A stretch of 64,000 nt of DNA, taken from Streptomyces antimicrobicus (GTDB lineage Bacteria > Actinomycetota > Actinomycetes > Streptomycetales > Streptomycetaceae). Every line of letters begins with the position of its first letter. Position 1 is the first letter of the stretch. Positions 1 through 7,919 of this stretch are shown here, in pieces. The stretch lies in the NCBI RefSeq assembly GCF_020532625.1, contig NZ_JAJAUY010000020.1:1-64000 (forward strand), written 5' to 3'. The translations under genes and the position numbers were made by a program. The notes beneath the pieces are model-generated. The model saw nothing but the letters and a program-made list of their open reading frames with translations, had not been told where the DNA came from and searched no databases.

Positions 1-360
1 GGGGGCCCCGCGTTCTCGCGCGTGCCGGTGCTGGAGCACGAGATCGTCGACCACGTCTACAGCTACGGCATCGCCGCCGCCGAGACCGTGCCCGTCGCCC
101 TGGCCCTGGCCACCGCCGCCCGGGGCGACGTCGCCGGTGCCGTCCCGGCCGCCGCCTGCCTGTCGCGGGTCGCGGACTCCGCCCCCGCGCTGGCCGGGGC
201 GCTCACCGGCGCGCTCGGTGGCGGGGCGGCGATCCCCGCGGCCTGGCGCGAGGCCTGCCGCACCCTCTCCGGCTGCGCCCTGCCCCGCCTCGCCGGCACC
301 GACCTCGTCGAACTCGCCGGGCTGCTCGCTCGCTCGGAACTGACCTCACCCAAGGGATGA
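1..360 (+). CDS. ADP-ribosylglycohydrolase family protein, C-terminal part (cut by window edge)
   Basis: The reading frame is open from base 1 to a TGA at 358-360, so the start lies outside the window and only about 119 C-terminal residues are visible. The segment aligns by eye with the end of the next gene: SRVADSAPALAGALTGAL here against GRDCDSIATMAGALAGAL there, followed by a shared IPAAW/VPATW. This is the all-helical ADP-ribosylglycohydrolase (ARH/DraG) fold, which cleaves N- or O-ribosyl bonds using two metal ions. The first aspartate of the usual D-x-D-S metal site appears as valine, so this copy may be catalytically altered. It is the first of three paralogues in one operon, with only 7 bases before the next start. 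Confidence 0.75.
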   Translation, partial: GGPAFSRVPVLEHEIVDHVYSYGIAAAETVPVALALATAARGDVAGAVPAAACLSRVADSAPALAGALTGALGGGAAIPAAWREACRTLSGCALPRLAGTDLVELAGLLARSELTSPKG

Positions 361-367
361 TTCGGAC

Positions 368-1513
368 ATGACGCTCACTCTGGAGGACCGCGCGGCCGGC
401 TGCCTCGTCGGTGCCGCCGTCGGCGACGCGCTCGGCGGACCGGTGGAGGGCTGGTCCCCCGACCAGATCGTGGAACGGCACGGCGGCCGCGTGCACGGCA
501 TCGTCGGCCCGTGGCACGAGGACTGGCGCACGGCCCGCCCCATCGCGCCGTACCACAAGGGCGACGGGCACGTCACCGACGACACGTTGATGACCCACGC
601 CCTGGTCCGCGTCTACGAACGGGTCCGCGACCACCTCGACGCCTACGCCGTCGCCGAGCACCTCGTCCCCGACCTCATGACGACCCCCCGGTGGATCCCG
701 GAGCTGGAGGCGGAGGCACTGCCGCTCCAACGGATCTTCCTCGCCGAGAAGTGGCTGGTCGCCCGGCTGCACTACGGGCACGTGGACCCGCGGGAGGCCG
801 GCACCGGAAACATCGTCAACTGCGGCGCGGCGATGTACATGGCCCCGGTCGGCGTCGTCAACGCCGGCAATCCGGCCGGAGCCTACGCCGAGGCCCTCGA
901 CATCGCCGGCGCCCACCAGTCGTCGTACGGCCGCGAGGCCGCGGGGGTGTTCGCGGCTGCCGTGGCGGCGGCCTGCGCGCCGGACGCCACGGCGGCGTCC
1001 GTGGTGGACACCGCCCTGTCGCTGGCCAAGGACGGCACCCGCGCGGCGATCGAGGCGGTCGCGGAGGCGGCGGCGCGGTACCGGGACGTGGAGTCGGCGC
1101 TGGGGCCGCTGCGGGCGGCCGTCGCACCGTACGACACGGTGGGGCCGGACTACCGGAACCCGTCGCTCGGCGCGCGCCGCCCCTCCCGGCTGCACGCCGT
1201 CGAGGAACTTCCGGTGGCGCTCGGGATGTTGCTCGTGGCGGACGGCCGGTACGAGGGGGCGGTGCTGGGAGCGGTGAACTACGGACGGGACTGCGACTCG
1301 ATCGCGACGATGGCGGGGGCGCTGGCCGGGGCGCTGGGCGGCGCCGACGCCGTGCCCGCCACCTGGGCGAAGCAGGTCGCCGAGGCGAGCCGGCTGGACC
1401 TGCACGCGCCGGCGGCGGCACTGGCCGCCGTCGCGCGCGAGGTCTTCGCCCTCGACCGCACCCGCCACGCCGCCCACGCGGCGGCCTTCGCGGCCCTGGC
1501 GGACCCCCGATGA
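368..1513 (+). CDS. ADP-ribosylglycohydrolase family protein
   Basis: A 381-residue protein of the ARH/DraG family, whose members remove ADP-ribose or ribosyl groups with a dinuclear metal centre. The N-terminal glycine-rich signature (GAAVGDALGGPVEGW, residues about 14-28), the metal-binding TDDTLM segment near residue 73 and the C-terminal GRDCDSIATMAG segment near residue 310 are all present, so this copy looks active. The ATG at 368 immediately precedes the family's N-terminal motif. The stop overlaps the next start by four bases (ATGA). Neighbours are two paralogues and a ribokinase, suggesting that the released product is ribose or a ribosyl compound for phosphorylation. The true substrate cannot be read from sequence. 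Confidence 0.88.
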   Translation: MTLTLEDRAAGCLVGAAVGDALGGPVEGWSPDQIVERHGGRVHGIVGPWHEDWRTARPIAPYHKGDGHVTDDTLMTHALVRVYERVRDHLDAYAVAEHLVPDLMTTPRWIPELEAEALPLQRIFLAEKWLVARLHYGHVDPREAGTGNIVNCGAAMYMAPVGVVNAGNPAGAYAEALDIAGAHQSSYGREAAGVFAAAVAAACAPDATAASVVDTALSLAKDGTRAAIEAVAEAAARYRDVESALGPLRAAVAPYDTVGPDYRNPSLGARRPSRLHAVEELPVALGMLLVADGRYEGAVLGAVNYGRDCDSIATMAGALAGALGGADAVPATWAKQVAEASRLDLHAPAAALAAVAREVFALDRTRHAAHAAAFAALADPR

Positions 1514-2928
1514 CCACCGGCACCGCGCCCGTGCGGATGACCTGGGTCCAGCCCGAGGACCTGCTCGGGCACGAGGTCCGGCAGGCCCGCGAGGACGGGC
1601 GGGGCGAGGCGGCGGCGCGGGTGTGGGCACGGTGGGTCGCCGCCGGCGGCGGCCCGGCGCCCGGCAGCGGCGGGGCCTCCCCCGAGCCGGCCCCGCCGGC
1701 GCTGCGCGCCTTGGCCCTGGACCTGCTGGACGAGCTGGACGCCGTCCCGTCACCGCTGCAACCGGACGAGCCGGACCACCTCCCCGACCCGACCGCCCTT
1801 CCCGGCCGCCGCGGTCTGCCGGCCGTCCCCGCCCGCCGGGAGGACGCCGGGGCGTACGAGGAGCTCGTGGCCCGGCTGGAGGCCGCCTGGCTCGGGCGGG
1901 CCGTCGGGTGCGTGCTCGGCAAGCCGGTGGAGAAGGTGGGGCTCGACGGGGTGCGGGCGTTGGCGCGGGCCGCCGGGAACTGGCCGCTCGACGACTGGTT
2001 CACCGCCCGCGGGGTCCCCGCGGAGGTGCTGGCGGCGCATCCGTGGAACCGGCGGTCCGCCGCCACCTCCCTCGCCGAGAACCTCGACGGCACGCCCGAG
2101 GACGACGATCTCGACTACGCCCTGCTGAACCTCCTCCTGCTCCAGCGCCACGGCAAGGACTTCACCACCGCCGACGTCGCCCGGCTCTGGCTGGACGAGC
2201 TGCCCGCCGGGCGGGCGTTCACCGCCGAGCGGATCGCGTACCGCAACCTGCTGCTCGGCCTCGAACCCCCGCTCACCGCCCGCCACCGCAATCCGTTCCG
2301 CGAGTGGATCGGCGCTCTCATCCGCGCCGACGTGCACGGCTGGACCAATCCCGGCGACCCCGCCCGCGCCGCCGCGCAGGCCTGCCGCGACGCCGCCCTC
2401 ACGCACACCGCCGCCGGCGTCCACGCCGCCGCGTTCGCCGCCGCCGCCCTGGCCGCGGCCGCGGGCGGCGACGGCGACGTGCACACCGCGCTGCGGGCCG
2501 GCCTCGCCGTCGTGCCGTCCCGCTCGCGCCTGGCCGAGGCGGTCCGCTCGGGCATCGACGCCGCCGAGCGGGCCCCCGCCGGTCCCGCCGGCTTCGACAC
2601 CGTCGTGGACCGGCTGCACGCCTGTTACGGGCACTACCACTGGGTGCACGCCGTGCCCAACACCGCCCTGCTCGCCGCCGCCCTCACCCACGCCGACGGC
2701 GACTTCACCGGGTCGGTGTGCCGGGCCGTGTCGGGCGGCTGGGACACCGACTCCAACGGCGCCACGGCCGGTTCCCTCGCCGGCCTGCTGGCCGGCTCCC
2801 CGGCCCGGATCCCCGAGCGCTGGACCGCGCCCCTGAAGAACCGGCTGGCGACCACCGTGGCCGGCTTCGACGGCATCGGCTTCGACACCCTCGCCCACCT
2901 CACCGCACAGGAGGCAGCCCGCTCATGA
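1510..2928 (+). CDS. ADP-ribosylglycohydrolase family protein, long N-terminal extension
   Basis: A 472-residue protein starting at the ATG that overlaps the previous stop. The open frame extends far upstream, but coupling by ATGA supports 1510. About 110 N-terminal residues precede the ARH domain. That domain begins at LEAAWLGRAVGCVLGKPVEK and ends with SGGWDTDSNGATAGSLAG, a canonical D-T-D-S metal site. The first metal motif differs from the usual TDDT: it reads EDDDLDY near residue 200, marking a different subfamily from the preceding gene. The next gene, a ribokinase, overlaps by four bases. The likely role is hydrolysis of a ribosylated substrate in the same pathway. ADP-ribose removal from protein is the alternative. 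Confidence 0.87.
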   Translation: MTTGTAPVRMTWVQPEDLLGHEVRQAREDGRGEAAARVWARWVAAGGGPAPGSGGASPEPAPPALRALALDLLDELDAVPSPLQPDEPDHLPDPTALPGRRGLPAVPARREDAGAYEELVARLEAAWLGRAVGCVLGKPVEKVGLDGVRALARAAGNWPLDDWFTARGVPAEVLAAHPWNRRSAATSLAENLDGTPEDDDLDYALLNLLLLQRHGKDFTTADVARLWLDELPAGRAFTAERIAYRNLLLGLEPPLTARHRNPFREWIGALIRADVHGWTNPGDPARAAAQACRDAALTHTAAGVHAAAFAAAALAAAAGGDGDVHTALRAGLAVVPSRSRLAEAVRSGIDAAERAPAGPAGFDTVVDRLHACYGHYHWVHAVPNTALLAAALTHADGDFTGSVCRAVSGGWDTDSNGATAGSLAGLLAGSPARIPERWTAPLKNRLATTVAGFDGIGFDTLAHLTAQEAARS

Positions 2929-3836
2929 CGGCCATCGCCGTGCTCGGCAGTACGAACATGGACCTCGTCGCCTACGTCGCCAAGGCGCCCCGCCTCGGCG
3001 AGACCGTGACCGGCCGGGAGTTCCGCACGGTCCCCGGCGGCAAGGGGGCCAACCAGGCCGTGGCCGCCGCCCGGTGCGGCGGCCGGGTGGCGATGATCGG
3101 GGCGGTCGGCGCCGACGAGTTCGGGCTGCGGCTGCGCTCGTCCCTCGGTGCCGCCGGGGTCGACACGGCCGCCCTGCGCACCGTCGAGGGCGCCAGCGGC
3201 ACCGCCCACATCACCGTGGACGACGAGGGCGGCAACAGCATCGTCGTCGTGCCCGGCGCCAACGCCCGCCTGACCGCCCTGGAGGACGGCGACGAGGCCC
3301 GGATCGCCGCCGCCGACACGCTGCTGCTCCAGCTGGAGGTGCCGCTGGAGGTGGTCGGCGCGGGGGCCCGGGCCGCCCGCGCCCACGGCGTGCGGACGGT
3401 GCTGACCCCGGCGCCCGCCCAGCCGCTGCCGCCCGGGCTGCTGGCCGCCACCGATCTGCTGGTGCCCAACGAGCACGAGGCGGCGGCCCTCACCGGCCTC
3501 ACCGACGTGCGTCAGGCCGCCGAGGCCCTGCTGCAGGAGGTGCCCGCGGTGGCCGTCACGCTCGGCTCCGCCGGTGTGCTGTACGCGGCGCGCGGCCGGG
3601 AGCCGTTCACCGTGCCCGCGCCCCGGGTGCGGGCGGTGGACACCACCGCCGCCGGCGACACGTTCGTGGGCGCGCTCGCCGTCGCCCTCGGCGAGGGCCG
3701 GCCGGAGCGGGAGGCGCTGGGCTGGGCCTGTGCGGCGGCCTCGCTGTCCGTCCAGCGGCCCGGCGCCCAGGCCTCGATGCCCGCCCGGGCCGAGGTCGAC
3801 GCCGCCTGGGCCGCGCGGGTCGGCGACGCGTCATGA
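2925..3836 (+). CDS. Ribokinase (PfkB family carbohydrate kinase)
   Basis: A 303-residue PfkB-family sugar kinase predicted to phosphorylate ribose at O5 with ATP. The N-terminus reads AVLGSTNMDLVAYV. The substrate motif GGKGANQAVAAARCGG (about residues 40-55), the nucleotide-side PNEHEAAALTG and the C-terminal anion-hole and catalytic-base motif TTAAGDTFVGALA (about residue 242) are all intact. Length is normal for ribokinase (about 300). It overlaps the upstream glycohydrolase and the downstream CoA-transferase by four bases each, so all are co-translated. Context makes it the enzyme that captures ribose freed by the glycohydrolases. Another pentose or nucleoside as substrate cannot be excluded. 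Confidence 0.88.
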   Translation: MTAIAVLGSTNMDLVAYVAKAPRLGETVTGREFRTVPGGKGANQAVAAARCGGRVAMIGAVGADEFGLRLRSSLGAAGVDTAALRTVEGASGTAHITVDDEGGNSIVVVPGANARLTALEDGDEARIAAADTLLLQLEVPLEVVGAGARAARAHGVRTVLTPAPAQPLPPGLLAATDLLVPNEHEAAALTGLTDVRQAAEALLQEVPAVAVTLGSAGVLYAARGREPFTVPAPRVRAVDTTAAGDTFVGALAVALGEGRPEREALGWACAAASLSVQRPGAQASMPARAEVDAAWAARVGDAS

Positions 3837-5140
3837 CGAGCTCCGGCGCCGCCTCCCCGACCTCCCCCGCCTCCTCTGCCTCCCCCGCCTCCCCTGTCTC
3901 CTCCGCCTCCCCGGCCTCCGCCCCCTCCTCCGGCACTCCCGACGCCCCGCCGCCGGCCGGCCCGCTCGCCGGGCTGCGGGTGCTGGACCTCGCCACGCTC
4001 TTCGCCGGTCCGCTGGCGGCGACCCTGCTCGGCGACTTCGGCGCCGAGGTGGTCAAGGTCGAGCACCCGGACCGGCCGGACCCCTCCCGGGGCCACGGCC
4101 CCGCCAAGGACGGCGTCGGCCTGTGGTGGAAGCTGCTCGGGCGGAACAAGCGCACGATCACCCTGGACCTGTCCGCGCCCGGCGGCCGGGACGTGCTGCT
4201 GCGGCTGGCCGCGGGGGCGGACGTGGTGATCGAGAACTTCCGCCCGGGCACCCTGGAGCGCTGGGGCCTGGGCTGGGAGGAGCTGAGCGCGGCCAACCCC
4301 CGCCTGGTCCTGGCCCGGGTGACCGGCTTCGGGCAGAGCGGCCCGTACGCCCACCGCCCCGGCTTCGGCACCCTCGCCGAGGCGATGAGCGGCTTCGCCG
4401 CGCTCACCGGCGAGCCGGACGGGCCGCCGACCCTGCCGCCCTTCGGGCTCGCCGACTCCATCGCCGCGCTCACCGCCGCCTACGCCGTGATGACCGCGCT
4501 GGCCGGCCGTGAGCGCACCGGGCACGGCCAGGTCGTGGACCTGGCGATCATCGAGCCGGTGCTCACCGTGCTCGGGCCCCAGCCGCTGTGGTACGACCAG
4601 CTCGGCTACGTCCAGCCGCGCACCGGCAACCGGTCCCCGAACAACGCCCCCCGCAACACCTACCGCTCCGCCGACGACCGCTGGCTGGCCGTCTCCGCCT
4701 CGGCGACCTCGGTGGCCGAGCGGGTGGTGCGGTTGGTGGGGCGGCCGGAGCTGGCGCGGGAGCCGTGGTTCGCGACGGGCTCGGGCCGGGCGGCCCACGC
4801 GCACGTGCTGGACGAGGCGGTCGGCGCGTGGATCGCCCGCCACAAGGCGGAGGAGGTCGTCGGCGCCTTCGAGGAGGCCCAGGCGGCCGTGGCACCGGTC
4901 TACGACGTCCGGGACGTGCTGGCCGACCCGCAGTTCGCCGCGCTGGGCACGGTGACCGAGGTCGACGATCCCGAGCTCGGGCCGCTGCGGATGCAGAACG
5001 TGCTGTTCCGGCTGTCCGGGACCCCCGGCGGGATCCGCTGGGCCGGCCGCCCGCACGGCGCGGACACCGACGCGGTGCTCGCCGAGCTCGGCCTGTCCGA
5101 GGCGGAGGTCACCGCCCTGCGCAAGGACCGGGTCCTGTGA
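3833..5140 (+). CDS. CaiB/BaiF (family III) CoA-transferase
   Basis: A 435-residue family III CoA-transferase, which moves CoA between carboxylic acids through an aspartyl intermediate. The core starts near residue 45 with LAGLRVLDLATLFAGPLAA, followed by DFGAEVVKVEHP, VVIENFRPGTLERWGL and GFGQSGPY. The catalytic aspartate is probably that in FGLADSIAAL (about residue 208). The first 40 residues are an unusual Ser/Pro/Ala-rich low-complexity leader encoded by cct/tcc repeats, absent from the family core. Start chosen at the ATGA overlap with the kinase gene. It is followed by a CitE-like lyase overlapping by four bases. Together they suggest activation of an acid to its CoA thioester and then cleavage. 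Confidence 0.9.
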   Translation: MTSSGAASPTSPASSASPASPVSSASPASAPSSGTPDAPPPAGPLAGLRVLDLATLFAGPLAATLLGDFGAEVVKVEHPDRPDPSRGHGPAKDGVGLWWKLLGRNKRTITLDLSAPGGRDVLLRLAAGADVVIENFRPGTLERWGLGWEELSAANPRLVLARVTGFGQSGPYAHRPGFGTLAEAMSGFAALTGEPDGPPTLPPFGLADSIAALTAAYAVMTALAGRERTGHGQVVDLAIIEPVLTVLGPQPLWYDQLGYVQPRTGNRSPNNAPRNTYRSADDRWLAVSASATSVAERVVRLVGRPELAREPWFATGSGRAAHAHVLDEAVGAWIARHKAEEVVGAFEEAQAAVAPVYDVRDVLADPQFAALGTVTEVDDPELGPLRMQNVLFRLSGTPGGIRWAGRPHGADTDAVLAELGLSEAEVTALRKDRVL

Positions 5141-5958
5141 TCCTGACCTGGCTGTACGCGCCCGGCGACCGGCCCGAGGTGGTCGCCAAGGCGCTCGCCG
5201 CGGGCGCCGACGCGGTGATCGTGGACCTGGAGGACGCGGTGCCGGCCTCCCGCAAGGAGTACGCCCGCGCGGCGACGGCGCAGCTGCTGGCGGACCGGCC
5301 GCCGGTGCCGGTGCACGTGCGGGTGAACGCCCTGGACTCGCCGTGGGCCGGGGCGGACCTGTCCGCGTTGGCCGGGCTGCGCGGGCTCGCGGGCCTGCGG
5401 CTGCCGAAGGTGACCGGGCCGGAGCAGGTCGTCGCGGCGGCCGACCGCTCGGGCGGGGTGGCGCTGTACGCGCTGCTGGAGTCGGCGCTGGGCGTGGAGC
5501 GGGCGTACGACATCGCCCGCGCGCACCCGGCCCTGCGCGGGCTGACGCTGGGCGAGGCGGACCTGCGGGCGGACCTGGGGGTGTCGGCGGACGCGGGCCT
5601 GGACTGGCCGCGCTCGCGGGTGGTGACGGCGGCCCGGGCGGCGGGGCTGGCCCCGCCCGCGCAGTCGGTGTTCCCCGACGTCCGGGACCTGGAGGCGCTG
5701 GCGGCGTCCTGCGCGCACGGGCGGGCGCTGGGGTTCCTGGGTCGGGCCGCGATCCATCCGCGGCAGCTGCCGGTGATCGAGCGGGCCTATCTGCCCGCGC
5801 CCGAGGAGGTGTCCGCCGCCGAGGAGATCGTGACCGCGGCCGAGGCGGTGCCGGGCGCTCAGGCGCTGCCCGACGGGCGTTTCGTCGACCCGGCCGTGGT
5901 CGGCGCCGCCCACCGGACGCTGCTCCTGGCGGAGCGGGCCGGTCAGCTCGCCCGGTAG
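5137..5958 (+). CDS. CitE-like HpcH/HpaI aldolase / CoA ester lyase
   Basis: A 273-residue TIM-barrel enzyme of the CitE / malyl-CoA lyase / citramalyl-CoA lyase group, which performs retro-aldol or Claisen cleavage of CoA esters with Mg2+. Signatures: LYAPGDRPEVVAKAL at the N-terminus, metal ligands in VDLEDAVP (about residue 29) and LLESALGV (about 113), GEADLRADLG, and RAAIHPRQL near the C-terminus. The GTG start overlaps the CoA-transferase stop (GTGA). It is the last gene of the operon, followed by a strong hairpin at 5970-5998. In context it would cleave the CoA ester made by the preceding transferase. The identity of the ester is unknown. Confidence 0.88.
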   Translation: MILTWLYAPGDRPEVVAKALAAGADAVIVDLEDAVPASRKEYARAATAQLLADRPPVPVHVRVNALDSPWAGADLSALAGLRGLAGLRLPKVTGPEQVVAAADRSGGVALYALLESALGVERAYDIARAHPALRGLTLGEADLRADLGVSADAGLDWPRSRVVTAARAAGLAPPAQSVFPDVRDLEALAASCAHGRALGFLGRAAIHPRQLPVIERAYLPAPEEVSAAEEIVTAAEAVPGAQALPDGRFVDPAVVGAAHRTLLLAERAGQLAR

Positions 5959-5969
5959 CGGCACGGCGA

Positions 5970-5998
5970 AGGGGGCGCCGCTGCGCGCGACGCCCCCT
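5970..5998. terminator. Bidirectional terminator hairpin between convergent genes
   Basis: AGGGGGCG (5970-5977) pairs perfectly with CGCCCCCT (5991-5998) around a 13-base loop. It lies between the convergent CitE-like gene and lgt and has no T-run, as is usual for Streptomyces terminators. Confidence 0.75.
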
Positions 5999-6010
5999 GC
6001 GTGATGCCCG

Positions 6011-6955
6011 TCAGGACTTCTTGAGCTTGTCCTGCGCCGGCTGCGGCGCGGCCTTGGCCCCGGCCTCGGTCTCCGGCTCGGCCTTCGCCCCCGCCTTCGC
6101 CCCGGCCTTCGTCCCGTCCGCCGGCTCCGTCGGCCGGGGGTCGCGGTCCGGTTCGACCACGGTTTCGCGGCCCGGGCGCAGCCTGGCCGACAGGATGAAG
6201 TAGGTCACCGCCAGGACGAAGACCACGATGGCCGTCCAGACGTTCAGGCGCAGGCCCAGGACGTGGTGCGCCTCGTCCACGCGCATGTACTCGATCCAGC
6301 CGCGGCCGGCGCAGTACGCGGCCACGTACAGCGCGAACGCCCGGCCGTGGCCCAGCTTGAAGCGGCGGTCGGCCCAGATGACCAGCAGCGCGACGCCGAC
6401 GCACCACAGGGACTCGTACAGGAACGTCGGGTGGTAGGTGCCCGCGACCCGGTTCGGCCCGTCGGTGATCTTCAGCGCCCAGGGCACGTCGGTGGCGCGG
6501 CCGTACAGCTCCTGGTTGAACCAGTTGCCCCAGCGGCCGATCGCCTGGGCCAGCGCGATGCCGGGGGCCAGGGCGTCCGCCCAGGCCGGGAGCGGGATGC
6601 CCCGGCGGCGGCAGCCGATCCACGCGCCGACCGCACCGAGCGCGATGGCGCCCCAGATGCCGAGGCCGCCCTCCCAGATCTTGAAGGCGTCGACCCAGTT
6701 GCGGCCCTCGCCGAAGTAGAGCTGGTAGTCGGTGACCACGTGGTAGAGGCGACCGCCGACCAGGCCGAACGGGACCGCCCACACGGCGATGTCCGCGACC
6801 GTGCCCGGCTTGCCGCCGCGCGCGATCCAACGCTTGTTGCCGAGCCAGACGGCGACGAAGACGCCGAGGATGATGCAGAACGCGTAGCCGCGCAGCGGGA
6901 TCGGTCCGAGGTGGACCACGCCGGTCGACGGGCTGGGGATGTAGGCAAGTGTCAT
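6011..6955 (-). CDS. lgt: Prolipoprotein diacylglyceryl transferase Lgt
   Basis: A 314-residue polytopic membrane enzyme that transfers diacylglycerol from phosphatidylglycerol to the lipobox cysteine of prolipoproteins, the first step of lipoprotein maturation. The Lgt signature GRWGNWFNQELYG is intact (about residues 134-146), as are the early GGRLYHV segment and the RGWIEYMRVDE segment. The N-terminus reads MTLAYIPSPSTGVVHLGPIP, typical of actinobacterial Lgt. The open frame continues further upstream, but this ATG is the family start. A TAGCGT hexamer lies 10 bases upstream (6966-6971), so the mRNA may have almost no leader. The last 50 residues are an Ala/Lys/Glu-rich cytoplasmic tail beyond the conserved core. 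Confidence 0.96.
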   Translation of the reverse strand: MTLAYIPSPSTGVVHLGPIPLRGYAFCIILGVFVAVWLGNKRWIARGGKPGTVADIAVWAVPFGLVGGRLYHVVTDYQLYFGEGRNWVDAFKIWEGGLGIWGAIALGAVGAWIGCRRRGIPLPAWADALAPGIALAQAIGRWGNWFNQELYGRATDVPWALKITDGPNRVAGTYHPTFLYESLWCVGVALLVIWADRRFKLGHGRAFALYVAAYCAGRGWIEYMRVDEAHHVLGLRLNVWTAIVVFVLAVTYFILSARLRPGRETVVEPDRDPRPTEPADGTKAGAKAGAKAEPETEAGAKAAPQPAQDKLKKS

Positions 6956-6972
6956 GGCAGGACCGACGCTAC

Positions 6973-7009
6973 CTTGCCGGGCGGTGGCCACCGCAACCCG
7001 CCCGGCAAG
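6973..7009 (-). terminator. Terminator hairpin downstream of the DsbA-like gene
   Basis: CTTGCCGGGCGG (6973-6984) and CCGCCCGGCAAG (6998-7009) form a perfect 12-bp stem with a 13-base loop, between the DsbA-like stop (7024) and the lgt start (6955). It should separate the trp-side transcript from lgt. Confidence 0.75.
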
Positions 7010-7023
7010 CTGAAACCAAAACG

Positions 7024-7824
7024 TCAGCTGCCGCCCGCCTTGGCGGCCGCCTCGACCTTCGCCTTGAGCTTCTGCGGGGTGAGCGGATCGGCCTGGTCGC
7101 CGAAGACGTCCTTGCCGTTGAGCAGCACGGTGGGGGTGCCCCGGAACTTGCCGGTGCGGAAGGCCTCGTACGACTTGCCGACCCAGGCGTTGTGCACCCC
7201 GTCCGCCACGCACTTCTCGAACGTGGGGGTGACCAGTCCGTCCACCTTGCGGGCGAGCTCGATCAGCTTGGCGTCCTTGGCGTAGGCGTCGTCGGTCTCG
7301 GGCGGCTGGTTCTGGAAGAGGACGTCGTGGTACGCGGAGAACTTGCCGGCGTCCTGGGCGCAGGCGGCCGCGTTCGCCGCCTTCAGGGAGCCGCTGCCGC
7401 CCATGTTGCCGTCGATCAGGGTGACCAGGTGGTACTCGACCTTGAGCTGGCCCTTGGCCTCCAGCTCGTGGACCGTCGTGCGGTAGGTGTCCTCGAAGAC
7501 CTTGCAGGCCGGGCAGCGGAAGTCCTCCCAGACCACCAGCGTGGACGGGGCCCCGTCCTTGCCGGTCCGGATGGCCAGGGCGTCCTTGCCCGTGGCGCCG
7601 GAGGGGGCGACGACCGGACCGGCTTCGGCGGCGCCGTCCTTGCCGGTGTTCGCCGCGATCACGCCGACGACGGCCGCCAGGCCCAGGACGCCGACGACGG
7701 CCCCGGCCACGATCAGGGTCCGGCGCCGCTTGTCCCGGGCCTTCTCCCGCTCGCGCTGCTGCTGGAGCCGCTCCCGGGCCGATCGTTTCGCTTCGCGGTT
7801 CGCACCGTGGTTCTTCTCGTTCAC
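7024..7824 (-). CDS. Membrane-anchored DsbA-family thioredoxin-fold protein
   Basis: A 266-residue protein with a charged, Lys/Arg/Glu-rich cytoplasmic N-terminus (residues 1-35), one transmembrane helix (TLIVAGAVVGVLGLAAVVGV, about 36-56) and an extracytoplasmic thioredoxin-like domain. The redox motif is C-P-A-C in FRCPACKVF (about residue 106), and the cis-proline loop is RGTPTVLLNG near residue 224. The role is presumably disulfide formation or isomerisation outside the membrane. The GTG at 7824 is preferred, because an upstream start at 7878 would read through a perfect hairpin at 7841-7864. The gene follows trpA, with that hairpin between them. A paralogue with the same plan lies at 36325-37119. 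Confidence 0.88.
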   Translation of the reverse strand: MNEKNHGANREAKRSARERLQQQREREKARDKRRRTLIVAGAVVGVLGLAAVVGVIAANTGKDGAAEAGPVVAPSGATGKDALAIRTGKDGAPSTLVVWEDFRCPACKVFEDTYRTTVHELEAKGQLKVEYHLVTLIDGNMGGSGSLKAANAAACAQDAGKFSAYHDVLFQNQPPETDDAYAKDAKLIELARKVDGLVTPTFEKCVADGVHNAWVGKSYEAFRTGKFRGTPTVLLNGKDVFGDQADPLTPQKLKAKVEAAAKAGGS

Positions 7825-7840
7825 GTCCCGCAAACGAAAC

Positions 7841-7864
7841 GGGGAGGCACTCGCGTGCCTCCCC
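7841..7864 (-). terminator. Hairpin between trpA and the DsbA-like gene
   Basis: GGGGAGGCAC (7841-7850) and GTGCCTCCCC (7855-7864) form a perfect 10-bp stem with a TCGC loop. It sits 56 bases after the trpA stop and only 16 bases before the next start, so it either ends the trp message or attenuates read-through into the DsbA-like gene. Confidence 0.75.
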
Positions 7865-7919
7865 GCTCCCACTTCCACCCGATCGGACTACAGAACCTCC
7901 CGGGGGGAACAGTCGTACG

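Noticed and set aside
203-1753. Long open frame on the minus strand opposite the glycohydrolase genes
   Set aside because: It is an Arg/Gly/Pro-rich antisense shadow caused by high GC. No domain is recognisable, and the sense genes have intact motifs.
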